From NCBI GenBank assembly GCA_029237695.1, contig CM055265.1:215652506-215716505 (forward strand): a stretch of DNA of 64,000 nucleotides, read 5' to 3'. The DNA comes from Conchocele bisecta (Eukaryota > Mollusca > Bivalvia > Lucinida > Thyasiridae). This document shows, piece after piece, positions 9,335-24,319 of the stretch (the first letter of the stretch is position 1; every line of letters begins with the position of its first letter). Under the pieces are notes generated by a model. That model searched no databases. It was not told where the DNA came from and was given only the letters and a program-made list of their open reading frames with translations. The position numbers were made by a program, and so were the translations under genes.

Positions 9335-12300
9335 GGACAAACGTAGATGTTAAGAATTGATATGTATGAGTCCTATAAGCCATTATATTAACACTAACAG
9401 GGAACAACCAGTAAACGTAGATGCTAAGAATTGATATGTGTGGGTCCTATAAGCCATTATATTAACACTAACAGGGAACAACCAGTAAACGTAGATGCTA
9501 AGAATTGATATGTGTGGGTCCTATAAGCCATTATATTAACACTAACAGTGAACAACCAGTAAACGTTGATTCTAAGAATTGATATGTGTGGGTCCTATAA
9601 GCCATTATATTAACACTAACAGGGAACAACCAGTAAACGTAGATGCTAAGAATTTATGTGTGGGTCCTATAAAAGCCATATATTAACACTAACAGGGAAC
9701 AACCAGTAAAACGAGATGCTAAGAATTGATGATGTGTGGGTCGTATAGCCATTATATTATCACTAACAGTGAATAACCAGTAAACGTTGATTCTAAGAAT
9801 TGATGTGTGGGTCCTATACCAGCCATTATATTAACACTAACAGAACAACCAGTTAAACGTAGATGCTAAGAATTGATATGTGTGGGTCCTATAAGCCATT
9901 ATATTAACACTAACAGGGAACAAACAGTAAACGTTGTGCAAGAATTGATATCCGTGGGTCCTATAAAGCCATTATATTAACACTAACAGGGAAAAACCAG
10001 TAAACGTAGATGCTAAGAATTGATATGTGTGGGTCCTATAAGCCATTATATAACACTAACAGTGAACAACCAGTAAACGTTGATTCTAAGAATTGATATT
10101 TGTGGGTGGGTCCTATAAGCCATTATATTAACACTAACAGTGAACAACCATTAAACGTTTGATTGCTAAAGAATTGATATGTGGGTCCTATAAGCCATTA
10201 TATTACACTAACAGTGAACAACCAGTAAACGTTGATTCTAAGAATAAGATATGTGTGGGTCCTATAAGCCATTATATAACACTAACAGGGAACAACCAGT
10301 AAACGTAGATGCTAAGAATTGATATGTGTGGGTCCATAGCATTATATTAACACTAACAGGGAACAACCAGTAAACGTAGATGCTAAGAATGATGTGTGGG
10401 TCCTATAAGCCATTATATTCACTAACAGGTGAACAACCAGTAAACGTTGATTCTAAGAATTGATATGTGTGGGTCCTATAAGCCATTATATTAACACTAA
10501 CAGGGAACAACCAGTAAACGTACATGCTAAGAATTTATATGTGTGGGTCCTATAAGCCATTATATTAACACTAACAGGGAACAACCAGTAAACATAGATG
10601 CTAAAAATTGATATGTGTGGGTCGTATAGCCATTATATTATCACTAACAGTGAATAACCAGTAAACGTTGATTCTAAGAATTGATATGTGTGGGTCCTAT
10701 CAGCCATTATATTAACACTAACAGGGAACAACCAGTAAACGTAGATGCTAAGAATTGATATGTGTGGGTCCTATAAGCCATTATATTAACACTAACAGTG
10801 AACAACCAGTAAACGTTGATTCTAAGAATTGATATGTAGGTAGGTCCTATTAGCCATTATATTTAACACTAACAGTGAACAACCATTAAACGTTGATTCT
10901 AAGAATTGATATGTGTGGGTCCTATAAGCCATTATATTAACACTAACAGTGAACAACCAGTAAACGTTGATTCTAAGAATTGATATGTGTGGGTCCTATA
11001 AGCCATTATATTAACACTAACAGGGAACAACCAGTAAACGTAGATGCTAAGAATTGATATGTGTGGGTCCTATAGCCATTATATTATCAGTAACAGTGAA
11101 CAACCAGTAAACGTTCATTCTAAGAATTGATATGTGTAGGTCCTATAAGCCATTATATTAACACTAACAGGGACCAGTAAACGTAGATGCTAAGAATTGA
11201 TATATGTGGGTCCTATAGCCCTTATATTATCACTAACAGTGAACATCCCGTAAACATTGATTCTAAGAATTGATATGTGTGGGTCCTATAAGCCATTATA
11301 TTAATGTTCACTAACAGTGAACAACCAGTAAACGTTGATTCTAAGAATTGATATGTGTGGGTCCTCCAATAAGCCATTATATTAACATAACGGGGAACAA
11401 CCAGTAAACGTAGATGCTAAGAATTCATATGTGTGGGTCCTATAAGCCATTATATTAACACTAACAGGGAACAACCAGTAAACGTAGATGCTAAGAATGG
11501 ATATGTGTGGGTCCTATAAGCCATTATATTAACACTAACAGGGAACAACCAGTAAACGTAGATGCTAAGAATTGATATGTGTGGGTCCTATAAGCCATTA
11601 TATTAACACTAACAGTGAACAACCAGTAAACGTTGATTCTAAGAATTGATATTTGTGGGTCCTATAAGCCATTATATTAACACTAACAGTGAACAACCAT
11701 TAAACGTTAATTCTAAGAATTGATATGTGTGGGTCCTATAAGCCATTATATTAACACTAACAGTGAACAACCATTAAACGTTGATTCTAAGAATTGATAT
11801 GTGTGGGTCCTATAAGCCATTATATTAACACTAACAGGGAACAACCAGTAAACGTAGATGCTAAGAATTGATATGTGTGGGTCCTATAGCCATTATATTA
11901 TCAGTAACAGTGAACAACCAGTAAACGTTCATTCTAAGAATTGATATGTGTAGGTCCTATAAGCCATTATATTAACACTAACAGGGACCAGTAAACGTAG
12001 ATGCTAAGTATTGATATGTGTGGGTCCTATAGCCCTTATATTATCACTAACAGTGAACATCCAGTAAACGTTGATTATAAGAATTGAGTTGTGTAGGTCC
12101 TATAAGCCATTATATTAACACTAACAGGGAACAACCAGTAAACGTAGATGCTAAGAATTTATATGTGTGGGTCCTATAAGCCATTATATTAACACTAACA
12201 GGGAACAACCAGTAAACGTAAGATGCTAAGATTGATAGTGTTGGGTCGTATAGCATTATATATACTAACAGTGAATAACCAGTAAACGTTGATTCTAAGA

Positions 12301-15300
12301 ATTGATATGTGTGGGTCCTATAAGCCATTATATTAACACTAACAGGGAACAACCAGTAAACGTAGATGCTAAGAATTGATATGTGTGGGTCGTATAGCCA
12401 TTATATTAACACTAACAGTGAATAACCAAGTAAACGTAGATGCTAAAATGTAAATTGATATGTGTGGGTCCTATAAGCCATTATATTATCACTAACAGTG
12501 ATAACAACCCCGTAAACGTTGATTCTAAGAATTGATATGTGTGGGTCCTATAATGCCATTATATTAACACTAACAGTGAACAACCAGTAAACGTTGATTC
12601 TAAGAATTGATATGTTGGGTCCTATAACCATTATATTAACACTAACAGTGAACAACCAGTAAACGTTGATCTAAGAATTGATATCTATGGGATGCCTATA
12701 AGCCATTATATAACACTAACGGTGAACAACCAGTAAACGTGATTCTAAGAATTGATATGTCTAGGTTCCTAATAAAGCCTTTATTATAACCTTACACTAA
12801 ACAGGAACCAACCCGTAAACGTAGATGCTAAGTTGATATGTGTGGTCTATAGCCTTATATTAACACTAACAGTGAACATCCAGTAAACGTTGTTTATAGA
12901 ATTGAGTTGTGTAGGTCCTAAAAGCCATTATATTAACACTAATAGGGAACCAAGTTAACATTGATTTCTAAAACTTGGTATGTGTGTGTCCTATAGCATT
13001 ATTAATAAACATCTAATAGTGAACAACCAGTAAACGTTGATGTAAGTTGATATTGTGTGGGTCCTATAAGCCATTAATATCAACACTGAACAAGAAGAAC
13101 AACCAGTAAACGTAATATGCTAAAAGAAATGATATGTGTGGTCCTATAAGCCATTATTAACACTAACAGTAACAATTCTAGTAAACCGTTGATTCTAAGA
13201 ATTGATATGTGTAAGGTCCTATAAGCCAATTATATTAACACTAACAGTGAACAACCTAAGTTAAAAAAATCGTTGATTCTAAGAATTGATATGTAGGTAG
13301 TCCTATAAGCCATTATATTTAACACTAACAGTGAACAACCATTAATACGTTGATTCTACGATTGATATGTCAAGGTCTCTAAGCCATTTATTATTATCAC
13401 TAACAGGGAACAAGCAGTAAACATTGATTCTAAGAATTGATATTTGTGGGTCCTATAAGCCATTATATTAATACACTAAACAGAACAACCAGTACGTAGA
13501 TCGCTAGAATTGATATGTTGTGGGTCCGATAGCCATTATATTATCAGTAACAGTGAACAACCAGTAAACTTTGATTAAGAATTGATATGTGTCCTATAAG
13601 CCATTATATTAACACTAACAGGGAACAACCAGTAAACGTAGATGCTAAGAATTTATATGTGTGGGTCCTATAAGCCATTATATTAACTAACAGGGAACAA
13701 CCAGTAAAGAAACGAGATGCTAAGAATTGATATGTGGGTCGTATAGCCATTATATTATCACAACAGTGAATAACCAGTAAACGTTGATTCTAAGAATTGA
13801 TATGTGTGGGTCCTATAAGCCATTATATTAACACTAACAGGAACAACCAGTAAACTAGATGCTAAGAATTGATATTGTGGGTCTATAAGCCATTATATAC
13901 ATAACAGGGAACTAACCAGTAAACGTTGATCTAAGAATTTATATTGTGTGGGTCCTATAAGCCATTATATTAACACTAACTGGAACAACCAGTAAACGTA
14001 GATGCTAAGAATTGATATGTTGTTGGGTCCTATAAGCCATTATATTAATTAACAGGGAACAACCAGTAAACGTTGATTCAAGAATGATATGTGTCCTATA
14101 AGCCATATATTAACACTAACAGGGGAACAACCAGTAAAGTAGATGCTAAGAATTGATATGTGTGGGTCCTATAAGCCATTATATCACTAACAGTGAACAA
14201 CCAGTAAACGTTGATTCTAAGAATTGATATTTGTGGGTCCTATAAGCCATTATTATTAACACTAACAGTGAACAACCATTAAACTTAATTCTAAGAATTG
14301 ATAATTGTGGGTCCTACCATAACCTTATATTAACACAAACAGTGAACAACCATTAAACGTTAGATTCAAGAATTGATATGTGTGGGTTCCTATAAGCCAT
14401 TATATTAACACTAACAGGGAACAACAGTAAACGTAGATGCTAAGAATTGATATGTGTCTCCTATAGCCATTATAATTATCTGTAACCAGTGAACAACCAC
14501 AAGTAAACGTCATCTAAGAATTGATATGTCCGTGTGGTCCTATAAGCCCATTATTAATAACACTAACAGGGACCAGTAAACTAGATGCTAAAGTATTGAT
14601 ATGTGTGGTCCTATAGCCCTTATATTATCACTAACAGTGAACTCCAGTTAAAGTTGATTATAAGAATTGAGTGGTGTAGGTCCTATAAAAGCCATTATAT
14701 TAACATAACAGGGAATCAATTAAACGTAGATGCAAGAATTTGAATAGTGTGGGTCCTATAACCGTGTTCAGTTATATTAACACTAACAGGGAACAACCAG
14801 TAACGTAGATGCTAAGAATTGATATTGTGGGGTCTATAGCCATTATTATTCACTAACAGTGAATAACCAGTAAACGTTGATTCTAAGATTGATATGTGTG
14901 GTCTATAAAAGCCATTATATTAACATAACAGAACAACCAGTAAATCGTAGTTGGGCTAAGAATTGATATGTGTGGGTCCTAATATAGCCATTATATTAAC
15001 ACTAACAGGGAACAACCAGTAAACGTAGATGCTAAGAATTGACTATGTGTGGGTCCTATAAGCATATATTAACACTAACAGAACAAGTGAACCATTAAAT
15101 CGTGATTCTAAGAATTTGATATGTGTGGGGTCCTATAACCATTATATTACTAACAGTGAACCATTAAACGTTGATTCTAAGAATTGATATGTGTGTCCTA
15201 TAAGCCATTATATTAACCACTAACAGTGAACAACCAGTAAATGTTGATTCTAAGATTGATATGTGTGGGTCCTATAAGCCATTATATTAACACTAACAGG

Positions 15301-18300
15301 GAACATTAACACTAACAGGGAACAACCAGTAAACGTAGATGCTAAGAATTGATATGTGTGGGGTTCCTATACCATTATATTAACAACTAACAAGGAACAA
15401 CCAGTAAATCGTAGATGCTAATAATTTATATGTGTGGTCCTATAAGCCATTATATTAACACTAACAGTGAACAACATAAACGTTGATTCTAAGAATTGAT
15501 ATGTGTGGGTCCTATAAGCCATTATATTAACACTACCAGGGAACAACCAGTAAACGTAACATGCAGAATTTATATGGTGTGGGTCCTATAAGCCATTATA
15601 TTAACACTAACAGAGAACAACCAGTAAAACTAGATGCTAAAAATTGATATGTGTGGGTCTATAGCCATTATAATTATCACTACAGTGAATATCCAGTAAA
15701 CGTTCATTCTAAGAATTGATAGTGTAGGTCCTATAAGCCATTATATTAACATTAACAGGAACCAGGTAAAACGTAGATGCCTAAGAATGATATGTGTGGG
15801 TCCTATAGCCCTTATATTCCTCAACTAACAGTGAACATCCCGTAAACATTGATTCAAGAATTGATATGTGTGGGTCCTATAAGCCATTATATTAATGTTC
15901 ACTAACAGTGAACAACCAGTAAACGTTGATTCTAAGAATTGATATGTGTGGGTCCTATAAGCCATTATATTAACACTAACAGGGAACAACCAGTAAACGT
16001 ACATGCTAAGAATTTATATGTGTGGGTCCTATAAGCCATTATATTAACACTAACAGGGAACAACCAGTAAACATAGATGCTAAAAATTGATATGTGTGGG
16101 TCGTATAGCCATTATATTATCAGTAACAGTGAACAACCAGTAAACGTTCATTCTAAGAATTGATATGTGTAGGTCCTATAAGCCATTATATTAACACTAA
16201 CAGGGACCAGTAAACGTAGATGCTAAGAATTGATATGTGTGGGTCCTATAGCCCTTATATTATCACTAACAGTGAACATCCCGTAAACATTGATTCTAAG
16301 AATTGATATGTGTGGGTCCTATAAGCCATTATATTAATGTTCACTAACAGTGAACAACCAGTAAACGTTGATTCTAAGAATTGATATGTGTGGGTCCTAT
16401 AAGCCATTATATTAACACTAACGGGGAACAACCAGTAAACGTAGATGCTAAGAATTCATATGTGTGGGTCCTATAAGCCATTATATTAACACTAACAGGG
16501 AACAACCAGTAAACGTAGATGCTAAGAATGGATATGTGTGTGTCCTATAAGCCATTATATTAACACTAACAGGGAACAACCAGTAAACGTAGATGCTAAG
16601 AATTGATATGTGTGGGTCCTATAAGCCATTATATTAACACTAACAGTGAACAACCAGTAAACGTTGATTCTAAGAATTGATATTTGTGGGTCCTATAAGC
16701 CATTATATTAACACTAACAGTGAACAACCATTAAACGTTGATTCTTAGAATTGATATGTGTGGGTCCTATAAGCCATTATATTAACACTAACAGTGAACA
16801 ACCAGTAAACGTTGATTCTAAGAATTTATATGTGTGCGTCCTATAAGCCATTATATTAACACTAACAGGGAACAACCAGTAAACGTAGATGCTAAGAATT
16901 GATATGTGTGGGTCGTATAGCCATTATATTATCACTAACAGTGAATAACCAGTAAACGTTGATTCTAAGAATTGATATGTGTGGGTCCTATAAGCCATTA
17001 TATTAACACTAACAGGGAACAACCAGTAAACGTAGATGCTAAGAATTGATATGTGTGGGTCCTATAAGCCATTATATTAACACTAACAGGGAACAACCAG
17101 TAAACGTTGATTCTAAGAATTGATATGTATGGGTCCTATAAGCCATTATATTAACACTAACGGTGAACAACCAGTAAACGTTGATTCTAAGAATTGATAT
17201 GTCTAGGTCCTATAAGCCATTATATTAACACTAACAGGACCAGTAAACGTAGATGCTAAGTATTGTATGTGTGGGTCCTATAGCCCAATATTGGGGGTCC
17301 ACTACAGTGAACAATCCAGGTACGGTTGATTCTAAGAATTGGAGGTTGTGGTAGGTCCTAATCAAGCTATTTATTAACCACTAATTAGGGAACACCAGTA
17401 AAACCATTGAAATTTCTAAGATTGGTATGTGTGTGTCCTAATAAGCCAATTATTAACACTAATAGTGGAACAACCAGTTAAAACCGTTGATTGTCCGAAT
17501 TGATAATGTGTGGGTCCTATAAGCCAATTATATCTTAACCTAACAGAGAAACAACCAGTAAACCGTATATGCTAAGAATTGATTTGTTTGGGTCCTATAA
17601 ATAAGCCATTATATTAAACATAAAGTGACAAAAATCTAAGTAATTAAAACGGTGATTTAAGAATTGATATGTGTAGGTCCTATAAGCCCTTATATTATCC
17701 ACTTAACAGTTAACAACTTGTAATCGTTGATTCTAAGAATTGATATGTCGGTAGGTCATATAAGCCATTATATTTTAACACTAACAGTGAACAACCATTT
17801 AATCGTTGATTTAAGAATTGAATATGTGCAAGGTTCCTAATAAGCCATTTATTATCACTAACAGGGAACAAGGCAGTAAACAATTGATCTAAGGGAATTG
17901 AATTTTGTGGGTCCTATAAGCCATTATATAACAACTACAGGGAATCAACAGTAAACGTAGATGCTAAGAAGAATTATTGTGTGGGTCCGATAGCCAATAT
18001 ATTATTCAGTAACAGTGAACAACCAGTAAACGTTTGATTCTAAGAATTGTTTGTGTGGGTCCTATAAGCCAATTATATTAACACTAACAGGGAACAACCA
18101 GTAAACGTTAGATGCTAAGAATTTATTTGTGTGGGTCCTATAAGCCATTATATTAACACTAACAGGGAAACAACCAGTAAAGTAATGCTAAGAATTGTAT
18201 GGGTGGGTCGTATAAAGCATTTTATTTTCACTTAACAGACCAGTTAAACGTTGATTCTAAAGAATGATTATGTGTGGGTTCCATATAAGGCATATAACCA

Positions 18301-21300
18301 CCACCAGGAAACAACAGTAAGTAGATGCCAAGAATTGATATTGTGTGGGTCCTAATAAAGCCATTATATTAACATAACAGGGTCCAAGTTAACGTTGAAT
18401 TTAAGAATTTAATATGGTGGGGTCTATAAGCCATTAATACATAACAGAACAACAGGAAAACGTAGATTGCTAAGAATTGATATGTGTGGGTCCTATTAAG
18501 CCATTATATTAACATTAACAGGAACAACCAGTAAAAGGTAGATCTAAGAATTTAATATGTTTGTGGGTCCTATTAGCCATTTTATTAACACTAACACAAC
18601 AGTAAACGTAGATGCTAAGATTTATATGTGTGGGTATATTAAGCCATATTTAACATTAACCAGGGAAACAAACCAGTAAACGTTGATTCTAAGAATTGAT
18701 ATGGTGGGGTTCTTATAAGCCATTATATTAACAATAACAGGGAAACAACCGTAAACGTAGATGCTAAGAATTGATTATTATTTTGGGGGGTTGGGTCCTT
18801 ATAAGCCATTATATTAACACTAACTGTTGAAAACCAGTAGTTTGATTTTCTAAGAATTGATATTTGTGGGTTCCTATAAGCATTATATTGTAACCATAAC
18901 AGTGAACCAACCAGGTTACGTATTAGAATTGATATGTGTGGGTCTATAAAGCCATTATATTCACACTAACAGGGTGAACAATCAGTAAAACGTTGATTCT
19001 AAGAATTGATATGTGTGGGTCCTATAAGCCATTATATTAACACTAATTGAACAACCAGTAACGTTGATTCTAAGAATTGATATGGGTGTGGGGTCCTATA
19101 AGCCATATATTAACAAAAAAAAAAAAAATTTTTTAAAAAAAAAACAAATTGACAACCATTGGTACGTTGTTATTAAGAAAATTATTTATATTTGTGGGTC
19201 CTATAAAGCATATATTAAACACTAACATGGGAATAACAACCATTAAAGGTTGATTCTTAGAATTGATATTGTGTGGGTCTATAACCATTATATTAACACT
19301 AACAGTGAACAACCAGTAAACGTTGATTTCTAAGAATTTATTATGTGTGGTTCCTATAGCCATTATATTAAAAACTAACAGGGAAACAACCAGTAAACGT
19401 AGTGCTAAGAATTGATATGTGTGGGCCGGTATTGCCTTTATATTATCACTAAAAGTGAATAACCAGTAAACGTTTGATTCCTAGAATTGGAAATATGTCG
19501 TTGGGTTTCCTATTAAGCCATTAATATTGAACAATTAACAGGGAACAACCAGTAAACGTAGATGCGAATTGAATTATTGTGTGGGTTCCTATTAAGCCAT
19601 TATTTTAACCACTTAACAGGGAACAACCAGTAAACGTTTGATTCCTAGAATTGATATGTAATCGGTCCTATAAGCATTATATTAACACTAACGGTGAACA
19701 ACCAGTAAACGTTTGAATTTCCTAAGAATTTGACTATGTCTAGGTTCCTATAAGCCATATACACTAACAGGACCAGTAAGTTAGATGCTAGTATTGATAT
19801 GTGTGGGTCCTATAGCCATTATATTAATCACTAACAGGGTGAACAATCCAGTAAACGTTGAGTTATAAGAATTTGAAGGTTGTGTAGGTTCTAATTTTAA
19901 CCATTATATTAACACAAATAGAACAAAACCAGTCATTTGATTCTAAGATTGTATGGTGGGTCCTATAAGCCATTATATTAACACTAATAGAGCCAAACAG
20001 TAAAACGGTTGTGATTGTAAGAATTGATAATGGGTGGGTCCTATTAAGCCATTATATCAACACTAACAGAGAAAACAGCCAGTAAACGTATAATGCCTAA
20101 GAATTGATATGTTGTGGGTCCTATAAACCATTATAGTTAACATAAACAGTTGAACAAAAATTAGTAAACGGTTGAATTTCTAAGAATTGATTATGTGTAG
20201 GGTCCTATAAGCCATTATATTAACACTAACAGTGAACAACCTTATAATCGTGGAAATTCTAAGAATTGATTGTAGGTAGGGTCCTATAAAGCCATTATAT
20301 TTTAACACTAACAGTTGAACAACATAATCGTTGATTAAGAATTGAATGGGTGCCAGGTAACTATAAGCCATTATATTAATCATAACAGGGAACAAGCAGT
20401 AAACATTGATTAAGAATTGATATTTGTGGGTCCTAATAAGCCAATTTATATTAAACCACTAAACAGGGAACAACCAGTAAACGTAAGATGCTAGAATTGA
20501 TATGTGTGGGTCCGAAGCCCATTATATTAATCGTAACAGTGGACAGTAAAGTTGAATTCCTTAGAATTGATATTGTGTGGGTCCTATAAGCCATTATTAT
20601 TAACACTAACAGGGAACAACCTGTAACGTAAGATGCTAAGAATTTATTTGTTGGGTCTATAAGCCATTATATTAAAAACCACTTAACAGGGAAAACAGTA
20701 CGGTAAGGATGCTAAGAATTGATATGTGTGGGTCGTTATTAGCCAATTATATTATCAACCTAACCAGTGGAAATAACAGTTAAACGTTTTGATTCTAAGA
20801 ATTGATGTGTGGGTCCTATAAGCCTTTATATTACACTTTAACAGGGAACAACCAGTAACGTAGAATGCTAAGAATTGATTTGTGGTGGGGTCCTATAAGC
20901 CATAAATATTAACATTAAACAGGGAACAATCCAGTAAATGTTGGATTTCTAAGAATTTTATATGTGGTGGGTACCTTCTATAAGCCATTATATTAACACT
21001 TAACAGGGAACCAACCAGTAAAGTAGATTTGCTAAGAAATTGATTATGTGTGGGTCCTAAATAAGCCATTATAATTTAACATTAAGACAGGGAAAACAAG
21101 TATCGTTGATTCTAAGGGAATTTATTGTGTGGGTCCTAATAAGCCATTATAATTAAACACTAACAGGGAAACAACAGTAAACGTAGATGCTAAGAATTTT
21201 ATTGTGGGTCCTATATAAGCCATTATATTAACTTAAACCCCAGGACCTAGTAAACGTGATCTAAGAATTGATAATGTGTGGGTCTATAAAGCCATTATTT

Positions 21301-24056
21301 AACCCCCTAACCCCAAACCAGGGAAACCTCCAGTAAAGTAGATCTATAATTGATATATGGGTGGGTCCTAATAAGCCATTATATTTAACACTAACTGTGA
21401 ACAACCAGTAAACGTTGATTCTAAGAATTGATATTTGTGGGTCCTATAAGCCATTATATTAACACTAACAGTGAACAACCAGTAAACGTTGATTCTAAGA
21501 ATTGATATGTGTGGGTCCTATAAGCCATTATATTCACACTAACAGTGAACAATCAGTAAACGTTGATTCTAAGAATTGATATGTGTGGGTCCTATAAGCC
21601 ATTATATTAACACTAACATTGAACAACCAGTAAACGTTGATTCTAAGAATTGATATGTGTGGGTCCTATAAGCCATTATATTAACACTAACAGAGAACAA
21701 CCAGTAAACGTATATGCTAAGAATTGATATGTGTGGGTCCTATAAGCCATTATATTAACACTAACAGGGAAACAACCAGTAAATGTAGATGCTAAGAATT
21801 GATTATGTGTGGGTCCTATAAGCCATTATATTAACACTACAGTGAACAACTAGTAAACGTAGATGCTAAGAATTGATATGTGTGGGTCTATAGTAACCAT
21901 TATTATCATCACTAATAGGGAACAACCAGTAAATGAAATGTTGTTCTAAGAATGATATGTGTAGGTCCTATAAGCCATATATTATCACTAACAGTGAACA
22001 ACCATGTAAACGTTGATTCTAAGAATTGATATGTGTGGGTCCTATAATCTATTATATTAACACTAACAGGGAACAACCAGTAAACGTAGATGCTAAGAAT
22101 TGATATGTGTGGGTCCGATAGCCATTATATTATCAGTAACAGTGAACAACCAGTAAACGTTGATTCTAAGAATTGATATGTGTGGGTCCTATAAGCCATT
22201 ATATTAACACTAACAGTGAACAACCAGTAAACGTTGATTCTAAGAATTGATATTTGTGGGTCCTATAAGCCATTATATTAACACTAACAGTGAACATCCA
22301 TTAAACGTTGATTCTAAGAATTGATATGTGTGGGTCCTATAAGCCATTATATTAACACTAACAGTGAACAACCAGTAAACGTTGATTCTAAGAATTGATA
22401 TGTGTCCTATAAGCCATTATATTAACACTAACAGGGAACAACCAGTAAACGTAGATGCTAAGAATTGATATGTGTGGGTCCTATAGCCATTATATTAACA
22501 CTAACAGGGAACAACCAGTAAACGTAGATGCTAAGAATTGATATGTGTGGGTCCTATAAGCCATTATATTAACACTAACAGTGAACAACCAGTAAACGTT
22601 GATTCTAAGAATTGATATGTGTGGGGTTCTATAAGCCATTATATTAACTAACACAGGGAACAACCAGTAAACGTACATGCTAAGAATTTATATGTGTGGG
22701 TCCTATAAGCCATTATATTAACACTAACAGGGAACAACCAGTAAACATTGATGCTAAAAATTGATATGTGTGGGTCGTATAGCCATTATATTATCACTAA
22801 CAGTGAATAACCAGTAAACGTTCATTCTAAGAATTGATATGTGTAGGTCCTATAAGCCATTATATTAACATTAACAGGGACCAGTAAACGTAGATGCTAA
22901 GAATTGATATGTGTGGGTCCTATAGCCCTTATATTATCACTAACAGTGAACTATCCTGTAAACATTGATTCTAAGAATTGATATGTGGGTCCTCCTATAA
23001 GCCATTATATTAATGTTCACTAACAGTGAACAACCAGTAAACGTTGATTCTAAGAATTGATATGTGTGGGTCCTATAAGCCATTATATTAACACTAACAG
23101 GGAACAACCAATAAACGTAGATGCTAAGAATGATATGTGTGGGTCCTAATAGCCATTATTATTAACACTAACAGTGAACAACCAGTAAACGTTGATTCTA
23201 AGAATTTATATTTGTGGGTCCTATAAGCCATTATATTAACACTAACAGTGAACAACCATTAAACGTTGATTCTAAGAATTGATATGTGTGGGTCCTATAA
23301 GCCATTATATTAACACTAACAGTGAACAACCAGTAAACGTTGATTCTAAGAATTTATATGTGTGCGTCCTATAAGCCATTATATTAACACTAACAGGGAA
23401 CAACCAGTAAACGTAGAAGCTAAGAATTGATATGTGTGGGTCGTATAGCCATTATATTATCACTAACAGTGAATAACCAGTAAACGTTGATTCTAAGAAT
23501 TGATATGTGTGGGTCCTATAAGCCATTATATTAACACTAACAGGGAACAACCAGTAAACGTAGATGCTAAGAATTGATATGTGTGGGTCCTATAAGCCAT
23601 TATATTAACACTAACGGTGAACAACCAGTAAACGTTGATTCTAAGAATTGATATGTGTAGGTCCTATAAGCCATTATATTAACACTAACAGGACCAGTAA
23701 ACGTAGATGCTAAGTATTGATATGTGTGGGTCCTATAGCCCTTATATTATCACTAACAGTGAACATCCAGTAAACGTTGATTATAAGAATTGGTATGTGT
23801 GTGTCCTATAAGCCATTATATTAACACTAATAGTGAACAACCAGTAAACGTTGATTGTAAGAATTGATATGTGTGGGTCCTATAAGCCATTATATCAACA
23901 CTAACAGAGAACAACCAGTAAACGTATATGCTAAGAATTGATATGTGTGGGTCCTATAAGCCATTATATTAACACTAACAGTGAACAACTAGTAAACGTT
24001 GATTCTAAGAATTGATATGTGTAGGTCCTATAAGCCATTATATTAACACTAACAGT
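9335..24056 (+). repeat. 74-bp satellite array, left part
   Basis: The monomer includes GGGAACAACCAGTAAACGTA, GATGCTAAGAATTGATATGT, GTGGGTCCTATAAGCCATTA and TATTAACACTAACA. The period, measured between successive ACGTAGATG positions, is 74 bp. Two main types alternate irregularly: G-GGAAC...ACGTAGATGCT and G-TGAAC...ACGTTGATTCT. Variants include a shortened monomer with GGGACCAGTAAACG and an extended one with ATTAATGTTCACTAACAG. About 200 monomers are present on this side. Roughly 12,650-15,880 and 17,250-21,400 are full of single-base indels, while 15,880-17,250 and 21,400-24,056 are clean. Short frames here are by-products. Confidence 0.97.
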
Positions 24057-24319
24057 AGTAGTATATAGGGAGTCAAAATGATACCACCTACGGTGGCATC
24101 ATTTATAACCCTATATACTACCCCCACCACCCCCGAAAAACCAAAAATTGGTTAACGAGGAAATTATCTCCCGACAGCAAATTCATAAATTTGCAACCCC
24201 CTATAATACCCCCCACGAGGAAATTTATGAGAAAATAATTATTTTACAAAATTAATTTCAATGAGATAGTTTATATTCCAACACCCCATTTTTCTCCTCC
24301 AATATAGCTAATTTATTTC
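24057..24319 (+). repeat. Polinton left terminal inverted repeat
   Basis: It is nearly identical to the reverse complement of 42,049-42,315. Differences are one 6-7 base indel in the A-rich part after CCACCCCCG and one C in a C-run. It includes the last codons of the zinc-finger gene. The outer 64 bp (24,058-24,121) are palindromic. Confidence 0.97.
24058..24121. repeat. Palindromic tip of the left TIR
   Basis: GTAGTATATAGGG pairs with CCCTATATACTAC, and the inner TGATACCACC pairs with GGTGGCATCA (one mismatch) across TAC. The same structure occurs at 42,251-42,314. The tip could extrude as a cruciform or fold as a single-stranded hairpin. Confidence 0.9.

Noticed and set aside
12110..12352. 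Open frames in the satellite (also at 19,133, 20,180 and 22,490)
   Set aside because: They are read-through of the 74-bp monomer, with repeating peptide phrases and no independent coding signal.
9335..24056. CRISPR-like array
   Set aside because: The repeat is a continuous 74-bp satellite without unique spacers, in an animal-type genome.
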